Shown one piece after another: positions 1 through 10,793 of a stretch of 64,000 nt of DNA. The notes under the pieces were generated by a model. The model ran no database searches and had not been told where the DNA came from. It saw only the letters and a list, made by a program, of their open reading frames with translations. The translations under genes were made by a program, and so were the position numbers. Source of the DNA: Euborellia annulipes (lineage: Eukaryota; Arthropoda; Insecta; Dermaptera; Anisolabididae); contig JAKCPI010014010.1 in the NCBI GenBank assembly GCA_023213315.1, positions 1 through 64,000 of the forward strand, in the 5' to 3' direction. The first letter of the stretch is position 1, and each line of letters starts with the position of its first letter.

Positions 1-113
1 TACAGGGTTCGCCGAGTGAGCTAGGAGACGGACGAAATAACGACAACACGGAATCACGAGAATACAATTTATTTATCCTAATACATTTACAATACTACAT
101 TGCCATGACAATC
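1..113 (-). repeat. partial 3' LTR of a Ty3/gypsy element
   Basis: This lies directly downstream (minus strand) of the gypsy integrase frame. A purine-rich tract, the likely polypurine tract, occupies about 114-137 on the minus strand, and a polyadenylation-like AATAAA lies near 66-77. The LTR runs off the left edge of the window, so its far end and any target duplication cannot be seen. Confidence 0.5.
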
Positions 114-157
114 ATCAGAACCCCCGCCTCCTTAATCCCTACACATCCCCCTTTCTT

Positions 158-1120
158 TCATAGGGTGAGTCTCCTCGGTGGTTTGACGATTCTTCCGCTC
201 CTGGTTGTGTACGGTGGCGGTGTCGTTTCGGTTCCTGTGGTCGGCGCCGAACGTGGAGGTGGAACTGGGATTACTTGGATCCGGTTCCTGCGGAGGGTGT
301 TCTCCTCGGAGTCCACTTCGTATGACCGAGGTTCTCCCCGGGTTCTCTTTATCTCCCCATACCTTTTCTGGTCCCTCACCCATACTTTTTCTCCTTCCTT
401 CAATTGGGATTTCTCTCCCGTACGGTGCCTCTTGTTGTACCAATCCTCCGCTTTTCTTTTCCTTTCTTGTTCCTTCTCTTTGAAGTGATTCAACCTTTGG
501 GACGGGGCCTCCAGGATTCCTTCCGGTATCGGGAGTGTGTTCCGGATTTTTCGCCCGAATATTATTTCCGCCGGCGAAAGCCCTGCGCTTAAAGGAGTTG
601 TCCGATATGCCAAAAGTCCTCTGTACACATCGCTCGATTTGGTAAAAATATTTTTTATTATTTTTACCGCAGCCTCCGCTAGCCCGTTGCTTTGGGGATA
701 CCGAGGGCTACTCGTAATGTGTCGAAACCCGTATTCCTCTGCAAATTCTTTAAATTCCCTGGAAGCGAATTGGGGGCCGTTGTCGCTCCTCAAAATAATT
801 GGGATTCCAAATCTTGCAAAAATCGCCTTCAATTTTAAAATTATATGGGAAGACGTCGTTTTTTCCAGATAGCTTACTTCCGGAAATTTTGAAAAATAGT
901 CCATCACTACTAAATACTCTTTCCCTTTAAAGTTGAAAATATCCGTTCCAAGTTCCTTCCACGGGTAAGCCGATAGAGGTGTAGAAATCAATGGTTCTCT
1001 TCTTTGCGGATTGTTCAGTAGACATTCACGACACTTGGAGATCCAGTCCTGCACGTCTGCATTCATATTCGGCCACCAAAGGGACTGTCTGGCTCTATCT
1101 TTGCACTTATTTATGCCCAA
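158..1120 (-). pseudogene. Ty3/gypsy integrase
   Basis: This is the integrase part of a gypsy polyprotein, which would join element cDNA to the chromosome. Seen in the frame: the CxxC half of the HHCC zinc-binding domain (C30, C33) and a D60-D113-E149 catalytic triad spaced D-x52-D-x35-E (contexts TDIF, RSDNGPQF, NGLAEA). The tail ends in a proline-rich stretch before the LTR. The histidine half of the zinc domain lies in another frame: a one-base insertion near 1125-1130 shifts the frame between the upstream RT/RNase H part and this one and creates a TGA stop. No methionine start is expected inside a polyprotein. It is a broken copy, although its own catalytic residues are kept. Confidence 0.9.
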
Positions 1121-1127
1121 ATGGCCC

Positions 1128-2937
1128 TCATGAATTTCTCAACATCTCGCCTCTTAAACTTTCTGGAATAAAAATTCGGTTATTATACGTAAGTATTTTG
1201 TCTAAAATTGTAAATTCTCCGCGTTTACTTTCAAAATATTCTGGTATTTGGTTATCTTTTAACGATTTCGGCCAACCTTCTTTTACGTATTTAATTATTT
1301 TTTGAGAGAGAGAATCGTTCTCCTGATGAGATTTTACTAGATCTAAAACCACATCGGAAACCGCTAATTCCCTTCCTATTTGATGAACAAATAATTCTGT
1401 ATCCCTTTCCTCTAAAATGTCTTTATCTTTCCTTTCATTCTCTAAGGTGAGCCTTGACAATACATCGGGCGTATGAAAATTTTTCCCCGCTACATGTCTA
1501 ACCGTGTATGAAAATTTCATCAATCTCATTCTGAATCGTTGCAATCTTGCGGAAAGATCATTCAATGGCTTTTCCATTAAAAGCGCTACTAGTGGACGGT
1601 GATCCGTTAAAATTTCGATCGTCATCCCCAGAATATAATTTTCGAATTTCTCGCAGGCCCAAGTGATCGCGAGTGCCTCCTTCTCAATTTGAGCGTACCT
1701 TTGCTCGGTCTCACTCATGGCTCTGGACGCATACGCAATAGGTCTCCAACCTTCCCCTTGTTTTAGTTGTTCGATGACGCACCCCAACCCGTCTTTGGAC
1801 GCATCCGCGGCTATCCTCGTTTCCCTATCCGTTTGGAAAACCGCTAGTGTAGGGGTCGTCGCTAACTTATTTTTTATTTCTTCAAACGCATTCAGTTCTA
1901 CTTCACTCCATTGATCCCATTTATTCTCTTTTAATTTATCTCTCAAAGGCTTAGTAATGTCCATCATATATGGCACGAATTTTAATAAATAATTTGTCAT
2001 TCCTAAGAATTTTCTCATTTCCTTCGCGTTCGAGGGCTTATCTAATTTCCTAATGGCAATTACCTTGTCGGGGTCGGACTTGACGCCGTTTTTATCTATT
2101 ACGTGCCCTAAAAATTTTATTTGGTTTGCACCGAAGACGCATTTTTTCTCATTCAATGTAAGCCTTGTTTCATTTAACTTTTCCAATACAGCCCTTAATC
2201 TCCTGTCATGTTCCCGTTTATCCTTCCCGAAGACTAGGATGTCATTCATATGGTTGATGACTCCATCCAGATCGCCTACTATCTCTGTCATTCTCCTTTG
2301 AAAATGTTCACTTGCAGACGATATTCCCATTGGAAGTCTTTTATAATAATAACGCCCAAACGGGGTTATAAAAGTGGTTATTTTACCCGACTCAGGGTCT
2401 AAGGGAATTTGAAAATATCCCGAACATGCGTCTAGCTTGGAGAAAACTTTCGCTTCTTCCAATTGTGCCAGATTCTCATCCACTGACGGAAGTTGTAATC
2501 TCTCCCGGCAAATGGACTGATTTAATTTTGTGTAATCTACACAAATTCTTAATTGCCCTGACGTTTTTGGTACTACTACCATTGGAGCGCACCACTCTGT
2601 TGGCTCTTCTATCCTACAAATTACGCCTTCTTTCTCCATCTTTTCTAATTCCTTCTTTACCTGTTCTCTTTGGGGTAGCGGGACTCTCCTAGGGGTGACT
2701 ACCGCGTATGGCGTATTGTACGGTTTCAATTTAATTTTATAAAACCCTTGTAGTTTCCCTAGGCCCGAAAATAAATTAGGAAATTCTTCCTTGGGTTTAC
2801 ATTCTTCATTTATCGACCCTATCTTAATCATCAAACCCAAACTTTTTATTTTCGGTCTTCCTAATAACGGTTCCTTTACCCCTTTTATGACGTATATCTC
2901 ACTACCGCATCTTTTTGCGTTACAATTTAATTCGGTC
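1128..2937 (-). pseudogene. Ty3/gypsy protease end, reverse transcriptase and RNase H
   Basis: This is the central part of the same gypsy polyprotein. The open frame reaches back to about 2937, where copia sequence replaces it, so gag and most of the protease are missing. Visible blocks: the end of the protease region (KEPLLGRP), RT motif A (SKLDACSGYFQIPL), RT motif C written HMNDILVFG, and RNase H (AADASKDGLG, then TDHRPLVALL). In motif C the first of the paired catalytic aspartates is asparagine (codon AAT), which is expected to inactivate the enzyme. The frame closes at a frameshift stop just before the integrase. The family assignment rests on the RT/RNase H-before-integrase order and the YAVVTPRRVPLP-type start of RT. 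Confidence 0.9.
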
Positions 2938-3597
2938 TGATGAAATCTACATGATGCAACCTGAAAACTAGAAATTTTCTGAAAACAAAGTCTGTAAGTT
3001 AAAGAAATCTATATATGGTCTTAAACAAGCCAGCCGGTTATGGAATCTTAAACTTAGCGAAGCTCTGAAAGACTTAGGAATGAAACAATCAGAAACAGAT
3101 AGCTGCATTTACTACAAAATTGAAGACAGAAATATTTTAATTTGTTCAGTTTATGTAGATGATTTGTTGATATTCAGCAACAATCCAGTATCCAAAAATC
3201 ATCTTAAAGAGCAACTGATGAAAAATTTTCAAATGAAAGATATTGGCGAGGCCAAATACTTTTTAGGGATCAAAATAACACGAGATAGAAAAGCAAAGAA
3301 AATTTATATTGATCAAACGTCATATATTGAAGAAATCCTGAAAAAATTTAGAATGCAAGATTGCAAGACAGTTAGTACTCCAATGGACACCAAAGAAAAA
3401 TTAAACAAGAGGATGTGTCCAAATACACAAGAAGAACGGAACAATATGTCCCAAGTTCCTTATCAGGAAGCAGTCGGCAGTTTACTGTTTATCAGCCAGG
3501 TATCCAGACCCGATATATGCTATGCAGTTAACACTGTGAGTCGCTTCAACGCAGATCCAGGACCAACACATTGGTCAGCAGTCAAGCGAATCCTGAG
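2938..3597 (+). pseudogene. Ty1/copia reverse transcriptase, 5'-truncated
   Basis: Copia RT sequence starts abruptly at about 2938, abutting the gypsy fragment. Visible motifs: KSIYGLKQASRLW and the catalytic YVDDLL, followed by the MKDIGEAKYFLGIKI connection motif and the start of RNase H (SRPDICYAVN). One in-frame TAG stands at 2969-2971. A hAT MITE interrupts the frame at 3598, and coding resumes at 4193. Gag, protease, integrase and the first half of RT are absent. The family is certain from the motifs; the copy is dead. Confidence 0.92.
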
Positions 3598-4184
3598 CAG
3601 TGGCGGCTCGTGACCGAGACAACTGGGTAGGCGACAAATATATATATATTAGTTACGAAAAATAGAAAAAAAGAAAGAAAAAAGGCGTATTTATTTATTT
3701 TTGTAAATTAAATCTATTCGCCTATCTTTTAATTTAGAAAATAATTCAATAATTTGATCTGTGAAGTTATCTTGTTTCGAAATTTGAACTAATAAATCTT
3801 CATGAGAAATTGCGCTCTACGGTAACACTTGTCATCGGCTTGGCATAGGCAACTTAGTTCATCGCCTAACCGTTCGACTTAGAACGCTGGCTATCACTGC
3901 TGTGCGCATGCGCGACTGTCTAGAAATGTGGGCAGCGGAGTGTGGAGTGCAGGCAGTAAATAGGCAAAGAAAAATATCGCCTTTACTTTATAAATACGAG
4001 GTTCTGAAGTGTTTCAAATTTTTTTTTTTTGCAAAATCATATATATTAATTAATAAATATAATAATTATTTTATGAAACTAAATATTTTTAAACTTAAAT
4101 ATAATAAAATTGATAAATATTTTTCATCTGTATATTTATAAGGTAGGCGTCGCCTACCTTGCCTACCCTAGCGAGCCGCCACTG
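3598..4184. mobile_element. hAT-type MITE inside the copia frame
   Basis: The 587-bp element has 13-bp perfect terminal inverted repeats, CAGTGGCGGCTCG, with GGGTAGGC repeated inside both ends. It is flanked by an exact 8-bp target duplication, ATCCTGAG (3590-3597 and 4185-4192). CAGTGGCG-type tips with an 8-bp duplication are characteristic of hAT elements. There is no transposase: the interior is AT-rich and non-coding. Removing it together with one duplication rejoins the copia RNase H frame. Confidence 0.93.
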
Positions 4185-4192
4185 ATCCTGAG

Positions 4193-4742
4193 ATACCTAA
4201 AGGGAACAAAGAATTCAAAGCTCCAGTTTAATGATAAAGAAGAACCACCTGAATCCGACATCGTTGGTTACTGCGATGCTGACTGGGCAGAAGACATAGA
4301 GGAAAGAAGATCAACATCTGGATATGTCTTTTTGAAAAATGGATCAGCAATATCTTGGTGCTTAAAAAGACAACCAACAGTTGCGTTAAGTACAACCGAA
4401 GCTGAATTCATGGCTCTAACTACAGGAGCACAGGAAGCATTATGGTTAAGAGGTCTTAGTAAAGAACTTAAAAATAATTTCAAGCCAATGCTTCTTTATT
4501 GTGATAACCAAAGTGCGCAAAATCTAGCGAACCATGGAGGATATCATTCGCGCACCAAACATATTGATGTTCGACATAATTTCATAAAAGAGAAGATCAA
4601 GAATAAAGAAATTGTGCTCGAATATTTGCCAACTCAATCGATGCTCGCTGACTCCTTGACGAAACCTGTGGAAAAATCTAAATTCGATTTCTGTGCCAAA
4701 GGACAAGGACTCATTTTAAATAGGGAGAGTATTGGGAAAATT
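4193..4742 (+). pseudogene. Ty1/copia RNase H, 3' end of pol
   Basis: This continues the copia pol frame after the MITE. It contains the copia RNase H signature (GYCDADWAED, SAISWCLKRQPTVALSTTEAE, YCDNQSAQNLA, RTKHIDVRHNF) and the usual C-terminal ADSLTKP block, ending in TAA near 4742. In copia-type elements this is the last domain of the polyprotein, and a purine-rich tract (GGGAGAG, about 4722-4728) follows at the expected place for a polypurine tract. Confidence 0.92.
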
Positions 4743-4985
4743 TAAAATAGAGCGAATTTGTCTCTCAAAAGTTGGCAACACCTATATCGGCACTACGTCA
4801 CATCAAGTGTTGCTTCTTTCACTCTCTCTCGCTTGTCAACGTTTTGTTCGCTATTTTTCCCACTCCGAAGACTTTTATGTTCCTTATAATTTTCATTGAG
4901 TTATATATATATTATTGTATTATCTTAATCGCCAATTAATAAATCTCTGCTCAAACTATATTTTCGTCTCGTTCAGCCCACAATA
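4731..4985 (+). repeat. probable 3' LTR of the truncated copia
   Basis: This follows the polypurine tract and contains an AATAAA signal near 4938. Its ends were not fixed: no second LTR copy is present to compare and no target duplication was recognised. It abuts a gypsy remnant on the opposite strand. Confidence 0.45.
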
Positions 4986-5019
4986 TCCATTCCAAACATC
5001 AGTCAACTCTTCCCCCTCT

Positions 5020-5280
5020 TCATTGAGCTTGACCGTCGCGACATCTTGCCAGTTTCAGGTCCGAGATGTGGCACCTATCTATTCTCTTTCCGGCTCCTTC
5101 ACTGTGAATACTGTATCGGATAATTGGTCGGTGACTTCATATGGACCAACCCATTTAGGCAATAATCCGGCGCATCTTTTGGCTCCGGCGTCACTTAGGG
5201 TTACATTTCTTCTCCAAACCAAATCCCTAATCCCGAATTTCGTCAACTCCCGACATGGCTTCCTATAATAAATTTTACTA
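5020..5280 (-). pseudogene. gypsy integrase C-terminal fragment
   Basis: The minus strand encodes the C-terminal module of a gypsy-type integrase (GIRDLVWRRN, LLPKWVGPYEV) and, after a one-base frameshift at about 5080, HISDLK. These motifs follow the DDE core in this class. A purine-rich tract lies immediately downstream (5007-5021, minus strand). It belongs to a different element from the one at 158-2937, because the parts are in the wrong order to be one copy split by the copia insertion. The rest of pol is missing. Confidence 0.75.
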
Positions 5281-5298
5281 TTATACTATTTGCCAATG

Positions 5299-5469
5299 TT
5301 AAAATAAACATTTTTTACAAACAAATTCACTGCCCTTTTGTTCTTCATAACCAACACATTCGAAAAGGGTCCAATTTTTGCATTTCGCTTCACATCGAAT
5401 ATTCATTGTCTCCTTTTCCGGTCTTAAGCATTTCTTTGCAGCACATACCGATTTCATGTTGGGCGCCAT
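5299..5469 (-). CDS. 56-aa cysteine-rich PHD-finger-like reading frame
   Basis: This short frame starts inside or just after a retroelement primer-binding site and ends in TAA at 5299-5301. Cysteines fall at 9, 14, 26, 30, 38, 51 and 54, giving C-x4-C-x11-C-x3-C-x7-C-x12-C-x2-C with W33 and a CVG at 38-40. This resembles a PHD finger except that the expected histidine position holds leucine. Its place right after LTR and PBS suggests the first codons of a gag-like frame, now fused by deletion to the integrase tail. The start could be the ATG at 5469 or the one at 5457. Function is unknown. Confidence 0.4.
   Translation of the reverse strand: MAPNMKSVCAAKKCLRPEKETMNIRCEAKCKNWTLFECVGYEEQKGSEFVCKKCLF
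5458..5468 (-). promoter_or_regulatory. retroelement primer-binding site (tRNA-Lys type)
   Basis: TGGCGCCCAAC on the minus strand matches the first 11 bases of the primer-binding site used with a tRNA-Lys primer by many gypsy-like elements. It lies two bases after a CA that would end an LTR. The same motif recurs, extended to 18 bases, at 54339-54356. Confidence 0.6.
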
Positions 5470-5470
5470 T

Positions 5471-5620
5471 TGTTAAGATTAAAGTTAAAATAGTTCCACG
5501 GGAAAATCAACAACTTTTTTTTATTTATGTTGATAATAGAAGTGGCTGTTCAGCAATTAGAATGATGAAGGAAGAGAGGATGTCAGCCAAAAAAGGAGCC
5601 TCTATCGAATAAAAATCTCC
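5471..5620 (-). repeat. 5' LTR remnant of the deleted gypsy-like element
   Basis: On the minus strand this segment ends in ...TTAACA directly before the primer-binding site, as an LTR should. No second copy was found in the window, so the upstream limit is a guess. Confidence 0.35.
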
Positions 5621-5630
5621 AATCAGAAAA

Positions 5631-5664
5631 CGTTTCGGGTTTAATTAGATAAAACCATCATCAG
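5631..5664 (-). ncRNA. hammerhead-like core, PLE type
   Basis: The minus strand reads CTGATGA, a possible stem (GGTTT...AAACC), then CGAAAC. This matches the conserved core layout of the small hammerhead ribozymes carried in Penelope-like element termini. The cleavage-site side is degenerate (GTT rather than GTC), so it is probably inactive. Confidence 0.3.
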
Positions 5665-5925
5665 TTCTTTAGAGCTGAAATTTTTTTATTTATCTTTAAC
5701 AACAAAAACAAAGCGTCCCCCTCCAGCTGTGTATTCTTTGACGTGTCAAATGAAATCAAATTATAACAAAATTTTTTTGTAATATTATAGAAATAATCCA
5801 GCAATATTTTTTTGCAATATTTCAAATAAAATATTGCTGGAATATTATTATAATAATGTAAAAAAAATTTTGTTATAATCCGATTCAAAATTTCTTTGCA
5901 ATGTTACAATAATATACCAGTAATA

Positions 5926-6369
5926 TTTTTTACTTTCTCTTACCTATGTATATATGTAATATATATATAGAGAGAAAGTATTGGATTCATGTCAAAAATT
6001 CGATGTCGAGATTTTGATGGATCTTCACGTTTTGAGGTCCCCTGAATCCAAAAAAGTGGTTTTCGCGACATGGTGTCTGTGGGTGTGTGGGTGTGTGTCT
6101 GTCTGTGTGTCTGTCTGTGTTCAATTTTAAGCATGAAGGAATTGAGCTATGAGGCTGAAATTTTATATTTAAGTTAAACACCCCCCGGGACCAGAAAAAT
6201 AAGCTTTTAATCAAAATCGGCCAAAGATTACTAGTACTTTACTGATGTACTTTTTCAGTTTTTTTCGATTTTCTCAAAATTCGCTCTAACGATTTTGATT
6301 AAAATTCAAAAATCAATTATTTTTTAGATGCTCTTTCAAATGTATATTCTCGTTTTGCCCTCAAAATTA
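5926..6369 (-). repeat. element X, partial copy
   Basis: It begins with the AT-rich terminal hairpin (TTTTTACTTTCTCTTACC...GAGAGAAAGTATTGG) and runs through the GT/GTCT microsatellite and the conserved AGTACTTTACTGATG region. It stops where the Jockey LINE tail begins, so the 5' hairpin end is missing. Confidence 0.85.
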
Positions 6370-8100
6370 TTATTATTATTTTTTTTTTTATTGACTCCTG
6401 TTTATTTACAATCTGTCTTTGACAATAAGTAAAATGTGTATCTGTAGAGTTAAATTCTAGGAGGATTGCATCCAATGACACAATAGTCCGTGGTATCAAA
6501 AGTATTACAACACAAAATTTTTATGAATATATTACAATCTAGGCTTTTTTTTTCATATATCAGTTGTTCTTCTTTTTTTTAATCTACGTTTGATTGGTTT
6601 TTTTAGTAAGTTCTTTGTTAATTTGTTAGGGTGTCGATCCGGGCGCGGTAGGTTCTGGTCCAACTGGATATTTCATCTTTGACGGATGGAATGTCTAACT
6701 CCTTTCTTATTTTTTCATTTGTCATGAATTCTGGGGCGTCCATGATCATTCGCAGGACCTTCGATTGGAACCGCTCCAGTATCGACGTTTGAGTTGGCTG
6801 CTGCTCCCCACAGTTGGATCCCATACGTCCAGATGGGCTTTAGCATGGCTTTATAAATCGTCATTTTACAATTGATGGACAGCTTGGATCTCCGGCCAAT
6901 AAGCCAATATAGGCTTCTTATCCTGAGGCCAAGCTGTTTCCTTTTGGTGGAGATGTGTTTCTTCCAGGTAAGACGGCGGTCTAAATGTATTCCAAGATAT
7001 TTTATGTCCTCACTTTGTGGAATGGGTTGACCGTTTAATTTTATGTGTGGACATGTCTGTTTTTTGGTGGTGAATGTAATATGGGTTGATTTCGATTCGT
7101 TTACTTGAATACGCCATTTTTCTAGCTTGTTCATGTGGGTTTGTAAAATTTCTGAGGCTTTAGTCGGGTCGGTGTGTGAGGCCAGTATAGCTGTATCGTC
7201 GGCGAAGGTGGCAATGACTGTGTCTTGAGAGGTAGGGAGATCATTTGTGTAGATTAGGTATAGAATAGAGCCGAGGACACTTCCCTGTGGTACTCCTGAG
7301 TAAATTGGATACATTTTGGTTCTAACCTCCTCAAGTTTCACTCTAAAGAATCTATTCTCGACATATGACCTCAAGATTGTGTAGCAGCTTGCTGGGAAAT
7401 GTTTTTTGATCTTGTATAGAAGTCCTGTGTGCCATACCTTATCGAAGGCCTGAGAAACATCGAGAAATGCTGCGGAGCAGTACCTCTTTTTTTCAAAGTC
7501 TTCATGGATTATATTCGTAATTCGGTGTACTTGTTCTATTGTTGAATGGTGTTGCCTAAATCCAAATTGGTAGTTTGGTATTATGTTATTTTTTTCAATG
7601 ATAGGATTTAGTCTTTTAAGAAATAGTTTTTCAAAAACTTTGGAGACAATTGGCAGAAGACTGATTGGGCGAAAGGATTTGACATCTTGGGGATTTTTGC
7701 CTGGTTTGAGTATTAAAATTATTTCTGCTACTTTCCTCTGTGGTGGGAAGTAACTTGTTTTTAAAATGGCATTAAATAGATAGGTTAGGTATCTGAATTC
7801 TTTATCAGGCATTTCTTTTAGGACTTTTCCAGTGATTAAATCATATCCTGGTGCTTTTCTGGGGTTAGTTTCTTTCTTGATCGTATTTTTTACTTCTTTA
7901 AGAGTAAATGGTTTGATAACGAGTTGATGTTCATTGGTGTCGTTATCCGGTCCAACTAAATTCTCATCTTCATCACTATTACTTGTTGAGGGAGAATTGG
8001 GTGTAAAGGTATTAGAAAGATGGTCTGCAAACAACTCTGCTTTTTGGATGTTGTTTCTTGCCCAGTCACCTTGTCCTGTCGCGAAGCCGCGCCTTTCTCA
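6370..8100 (-). pseudogene. Jockey-type LINE ORF2, 5'-truncated
   Basis: This is the reverse transcriptase of a non-LTR retrotransposon. The main frame (8034 down to about 6780, open upstream to about 8100) shows the linker NPRKAPGYD, RPISLLPIVSKVFEK, motif A (AAFLDVSQAFDKVW, D at about residue 192), motif B (GVPQGSVLGSIL) and motif C (FADD, residues 277-280), then YLGIHLDRRLTW. A one-base shift near 6780 moves the C-terminal part (ILERFQSKVLRMI) to another frame that ends near 6618. The 3' end has AATAAA and an A-rich/(AAT)n tail at about 6370-6400, consistent with target-primed insertion. Endonuclease and ORF1 are missing. Confidence 0.92.
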
Positions 8101-8225
8101 ACTTGTTATAATAATATTTCAGCAATATTTTATTTGCAACATTCCAAAAAAATATTGCTGCAATATTGCTACAATGTTGTAAGATAGAAAGATTCCTGCA
8201 ACATTCCAGCAATATTTTGTGCTCT

Positions 8226-9005
8226 GTGGGTTCTCTCCCTTTATTATAAATTTAAATGTAGTACCTTAAAACCACGCTAAGTTGTGGGGACCTGCAATTA
8301 GGTTCATAATCTATTACCTGGTGCCCCAATCAATGAAAAATACTATCTTGCCGCCAGCTGCGGTGGTCCGTCTAGTTTCTGAATATATAAAAAAAAATTA
8401 TAGGTGATGTAAGAAAAAAATATTGATCCCCCCCCCCAATGGTCCAATGTTTACCAAAAGCTTTTCAGTTCTTGGCATCTGCCCCTAGTTTATGTGTGCA
8501 AAATTTCAAATTAATTGAACAAAAAGTTTTTGAGTTTTCATTGACGAAAAAAAATACTACACACAGACACACAGACATACAGACATCATTCCAAAAACTA
8601 CTTAAATCACTTGAACTTCAGATAAATTTCGATTTTACGATTACATTAACTTTACCTGCCCAACCTACGGTTAATGCATCAAGTTAACAATACTACTAAA
8701 TCTTAATGTATAATACTTCTTATAGGTTAATGCATCGTTCATATTTCTTCTATATTTTCGTAATTTTTATAGAAATCTGCATCAAATTGACTTTTGCGTC
8801 TCTATTTTAGTCTAATAAAGAGAAGGTAGAGAGAAAAAATGTTTTCTCATAAAAAAAAAATGTTAACATATTGTAAAATCGGACCGAACGTGCGCTGTAA
8901 TGATCTCTGTAAGGGTTGCGCCCCCATTTTGTACATGACAAGTTTGGAGAACAAAATATTTGCCTACCCCTGATTGATTACCAATATTTGATTGATGTAT
9001 ATTTA
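8226..9005. other. intergenic stretch, no gene seen
   Basis: It holds low-complexity AT sequence, a C run near 8430 and a short (ACAGACAC) microsatellite at 8562-8585. The microsatellite is flanked by AAAATTTCAAATTAATTGA-like sequence that resembles, without clearly matching, the middle of element X. No splice-bounded or conserved frame was recognised. Confidence 0.4.
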
Positions 9006-9008
9006 AAA

Positions 9009-9931
9009 AAAAATCTGGTGTGACTGGCGCACAGCACACAACTTTCTCTTACCTTCGGTAATCGAAAGTTGTGTACTGTGCTTGTCCCATGGGGTCCGCA
9101 GGGGGCAACCAGGCACTTGCCCCCTGGAAAATTAAAATGATACAAAAAAATGTATAAAACAAAAAAAAATACAAAAAAACCTTTCACAGTATACATCCAC
9201 CTTGCGCGGTGAGAAAGCTTTAAATACTAAGAGATGTATAACATTATTAATATCAAAATACGTTTTTTAACTTATCTGGAAGTGACTTGCCCCCCTGCAA
9301 AAAATCCTGGGGACCCCTTGCTTGTCACACCAGATTTTTTGTGTCGACATGTATTTAGTTTCCGACAGTAGGGTACAATTGAATTCAAGATGTAAAATTT
9401 ATAAGTATGGGAAAATATTTATATTTTGATACCAGGGCAACCATTTCTCCTATCTTTTCTATGGAGTACAAGAGTAAAGTGGTCTTCAGAAGATTTCAAT
9501 CACAAAATGAGAATATACATTTTATAGAGAATCTAAAAAATAATTGATTTTTGAATTTTAAAAAAAATCGTTGGAGCAAATTTTGAGAAAATCGAAAAAA
9601 ACTGAAAAAGTGAATCAGTAAAGTACTAGTACTCTTTGGTCGATTTTGGTCAAAAGCTTCGTGTTAGGTCCCATGGGGGTGCCTAACTTAAATATAAAAT
9701 TTCAACCTCCTAGCTCTTTTCGTTCTTGAGATATTTTGTTCACAGACAGACACACACACACCACAGACAGACAGACAGACAGACCATGTTGCGAAAACCA
9801 CTTTTTTGGATTCAGGGGACCTCAAAACGTGAAGATCCATCAAAATCTCGACATCGAATTTTTGACATGAATCCAATACTTTCTCTCTATATATATATTA
9901 ACATATATATAGAGGTAAGAGAAAGTAAAAA
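9009..9931 (+). repeat. element X, full copy with a nested MITE
   Basis: It runs from AAAAA-TCTGGTGTGAC to AGAGAAAGT-AAAAA. The 5' hairpin is interrupted at 9088-9319 by a hAT-like MITE. The CA/GACA microsatellite lies at about 9740-9785 and the AT-rich 3' hairpin at about 9880-9926. Confidence 0.9.
9088..9319. mobile_element. small hAT-like MITE in the X hairpin
   Basis: A 232-bp insertion splits the X hairpin exactly between GCTTGTC copies (9080-9086 and 9320-9326; the eighth base differs). Its ends are near-inverted (CATGGGGTCC and the reverse of GGACCCCTT), and both sides carry a G/C-rich subterminal block around TTGCCCCC. It is non-coding. Confidence 0.7.
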
Positions 9932-10079
9932 TTTGAGCCGTTCAGAAAGATATTAATTGCTGATTGTTTTAGAAATGTGTGCTGGCCATAAGTTGCTAAC
10001 CAACTAGCCATTTTGGCATACCAAATAAATTTTTCTACTCACAAAAATACGAATATTTTGCTAACCGTTTAAATGAAAC
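9932..10079. other. spacer, no gene seen
   Basis: A short AT-rich gap between the X copy and a retroelement 3' UTR-like repeat. Nothing recognised. Confidence 0.4.
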
Positions 10080-10489
10080 CCTATAAGAATTAGATCGTTA
10101 ACTAGAAATGAACGCAGGAGGAGGAGCTAAAAATAGGAAATAAAGTAACTTCACAGGGTGCCGGTAGACAGGGATGGGCAGGATCGAGATCCTTTTGGAT
10201 CTAAATCCTGAAGATCAGATCCGATCCAGGATCTCCGGATCTGGATCGAGATCCTTTTTTTTAATAAATCTCGGAACTGCATCGCGAACCAAATTGAAAG
10301 AGGGGTGGATTTTGATCGAAATCCATTTTGCTCTCTGGATCTAGGATCGGATCGCTGATCCTTTTAAAAAGATCGACAATCCTGGATTTTCCGATCCTTT
10401 TTAGAGGATCGCTAATCCTTCAAAACTTTCGATAAATATAATCACTTGTTTCCCTATTTTATTCAGAATTCTTATATATATATATTTTT

Positions 10490-10707
10490 TTAACATTCAC
10501 ACTTTTTTCTAATTTACACAGTCTTTTCGGCAACTTGAGCCATTTAAGACTTTGACGATAACCGTTAATTATTGAAATATCTATTGGGGGCTCAGGCATT
10601 TCTATTTAAGCCATTTGGTATCGAAATGCTTTAAATAAAATCATCGGACTGCATGGGGTCCGAACCCGCGACGTTAGAAGGTAGGCACTCTACCAACTAC
10701 TCCATAT
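10490..10707 (-). repeat. tRNA-derived SINE, minus copy
   Basis: It shows a degenerate B-box (GGGTTCGGACCCC on the minus strand), the shared body (GTCCGATGATTTTATTTAAG) and the AACGGTTATCGTCAAAG...TTGCCGAAAAGACTG 3' part that defines this SINE family in the window. Its head faces the plus-strand copy at 10794, leaving about 85 bp between them. Confidence 0.8.
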
Positions 10708-10793
10708 TTTATTTTAAAAGACAATTATCAAATAGCAATATTAAAGAAATCAATGAATATAACCTTTTAAATGTATAAAAATAATGCCTATTT

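Larger units (their letters stand above)
5750..8225. repeat. old palindromic repeat split by later insertions
   Basis: Both 5755-5925 and 8101-8225 consist of inverted CCAGCAATATT / AATATTGCTGG units with TTATAAC-rich flanks. They look like the two halves of one old AT-rich hairpin repeat, separated by the X copy and the Jockey LINE between them. The outer ends are not defined. Confidence 0.4.

Noticed and set aside
105..488. Plus-strand frames of 92-127 residues opposite the gypsy integrase
   Set aside because: They are antisense shadows of the integrase coding region with no motif of their own.
1..5480. One gypsy element split by the copia insertion
   Set aside because: The right-hand part (5020-5480) contains integrase C-terminus and leader, not the gag/protease missing from the left part, so these are two different elements.
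9726..9956. Open frames reading HTHTDRQT...RKPLFWIQGTSKREDPSKSRHRIF and their reverses, recurring about 12 times
   Set aside because: They lie in the microsatellite and 3' part of element X. Conservation is that of the repeat DNA, the frames shift between copies, and both strands are open.
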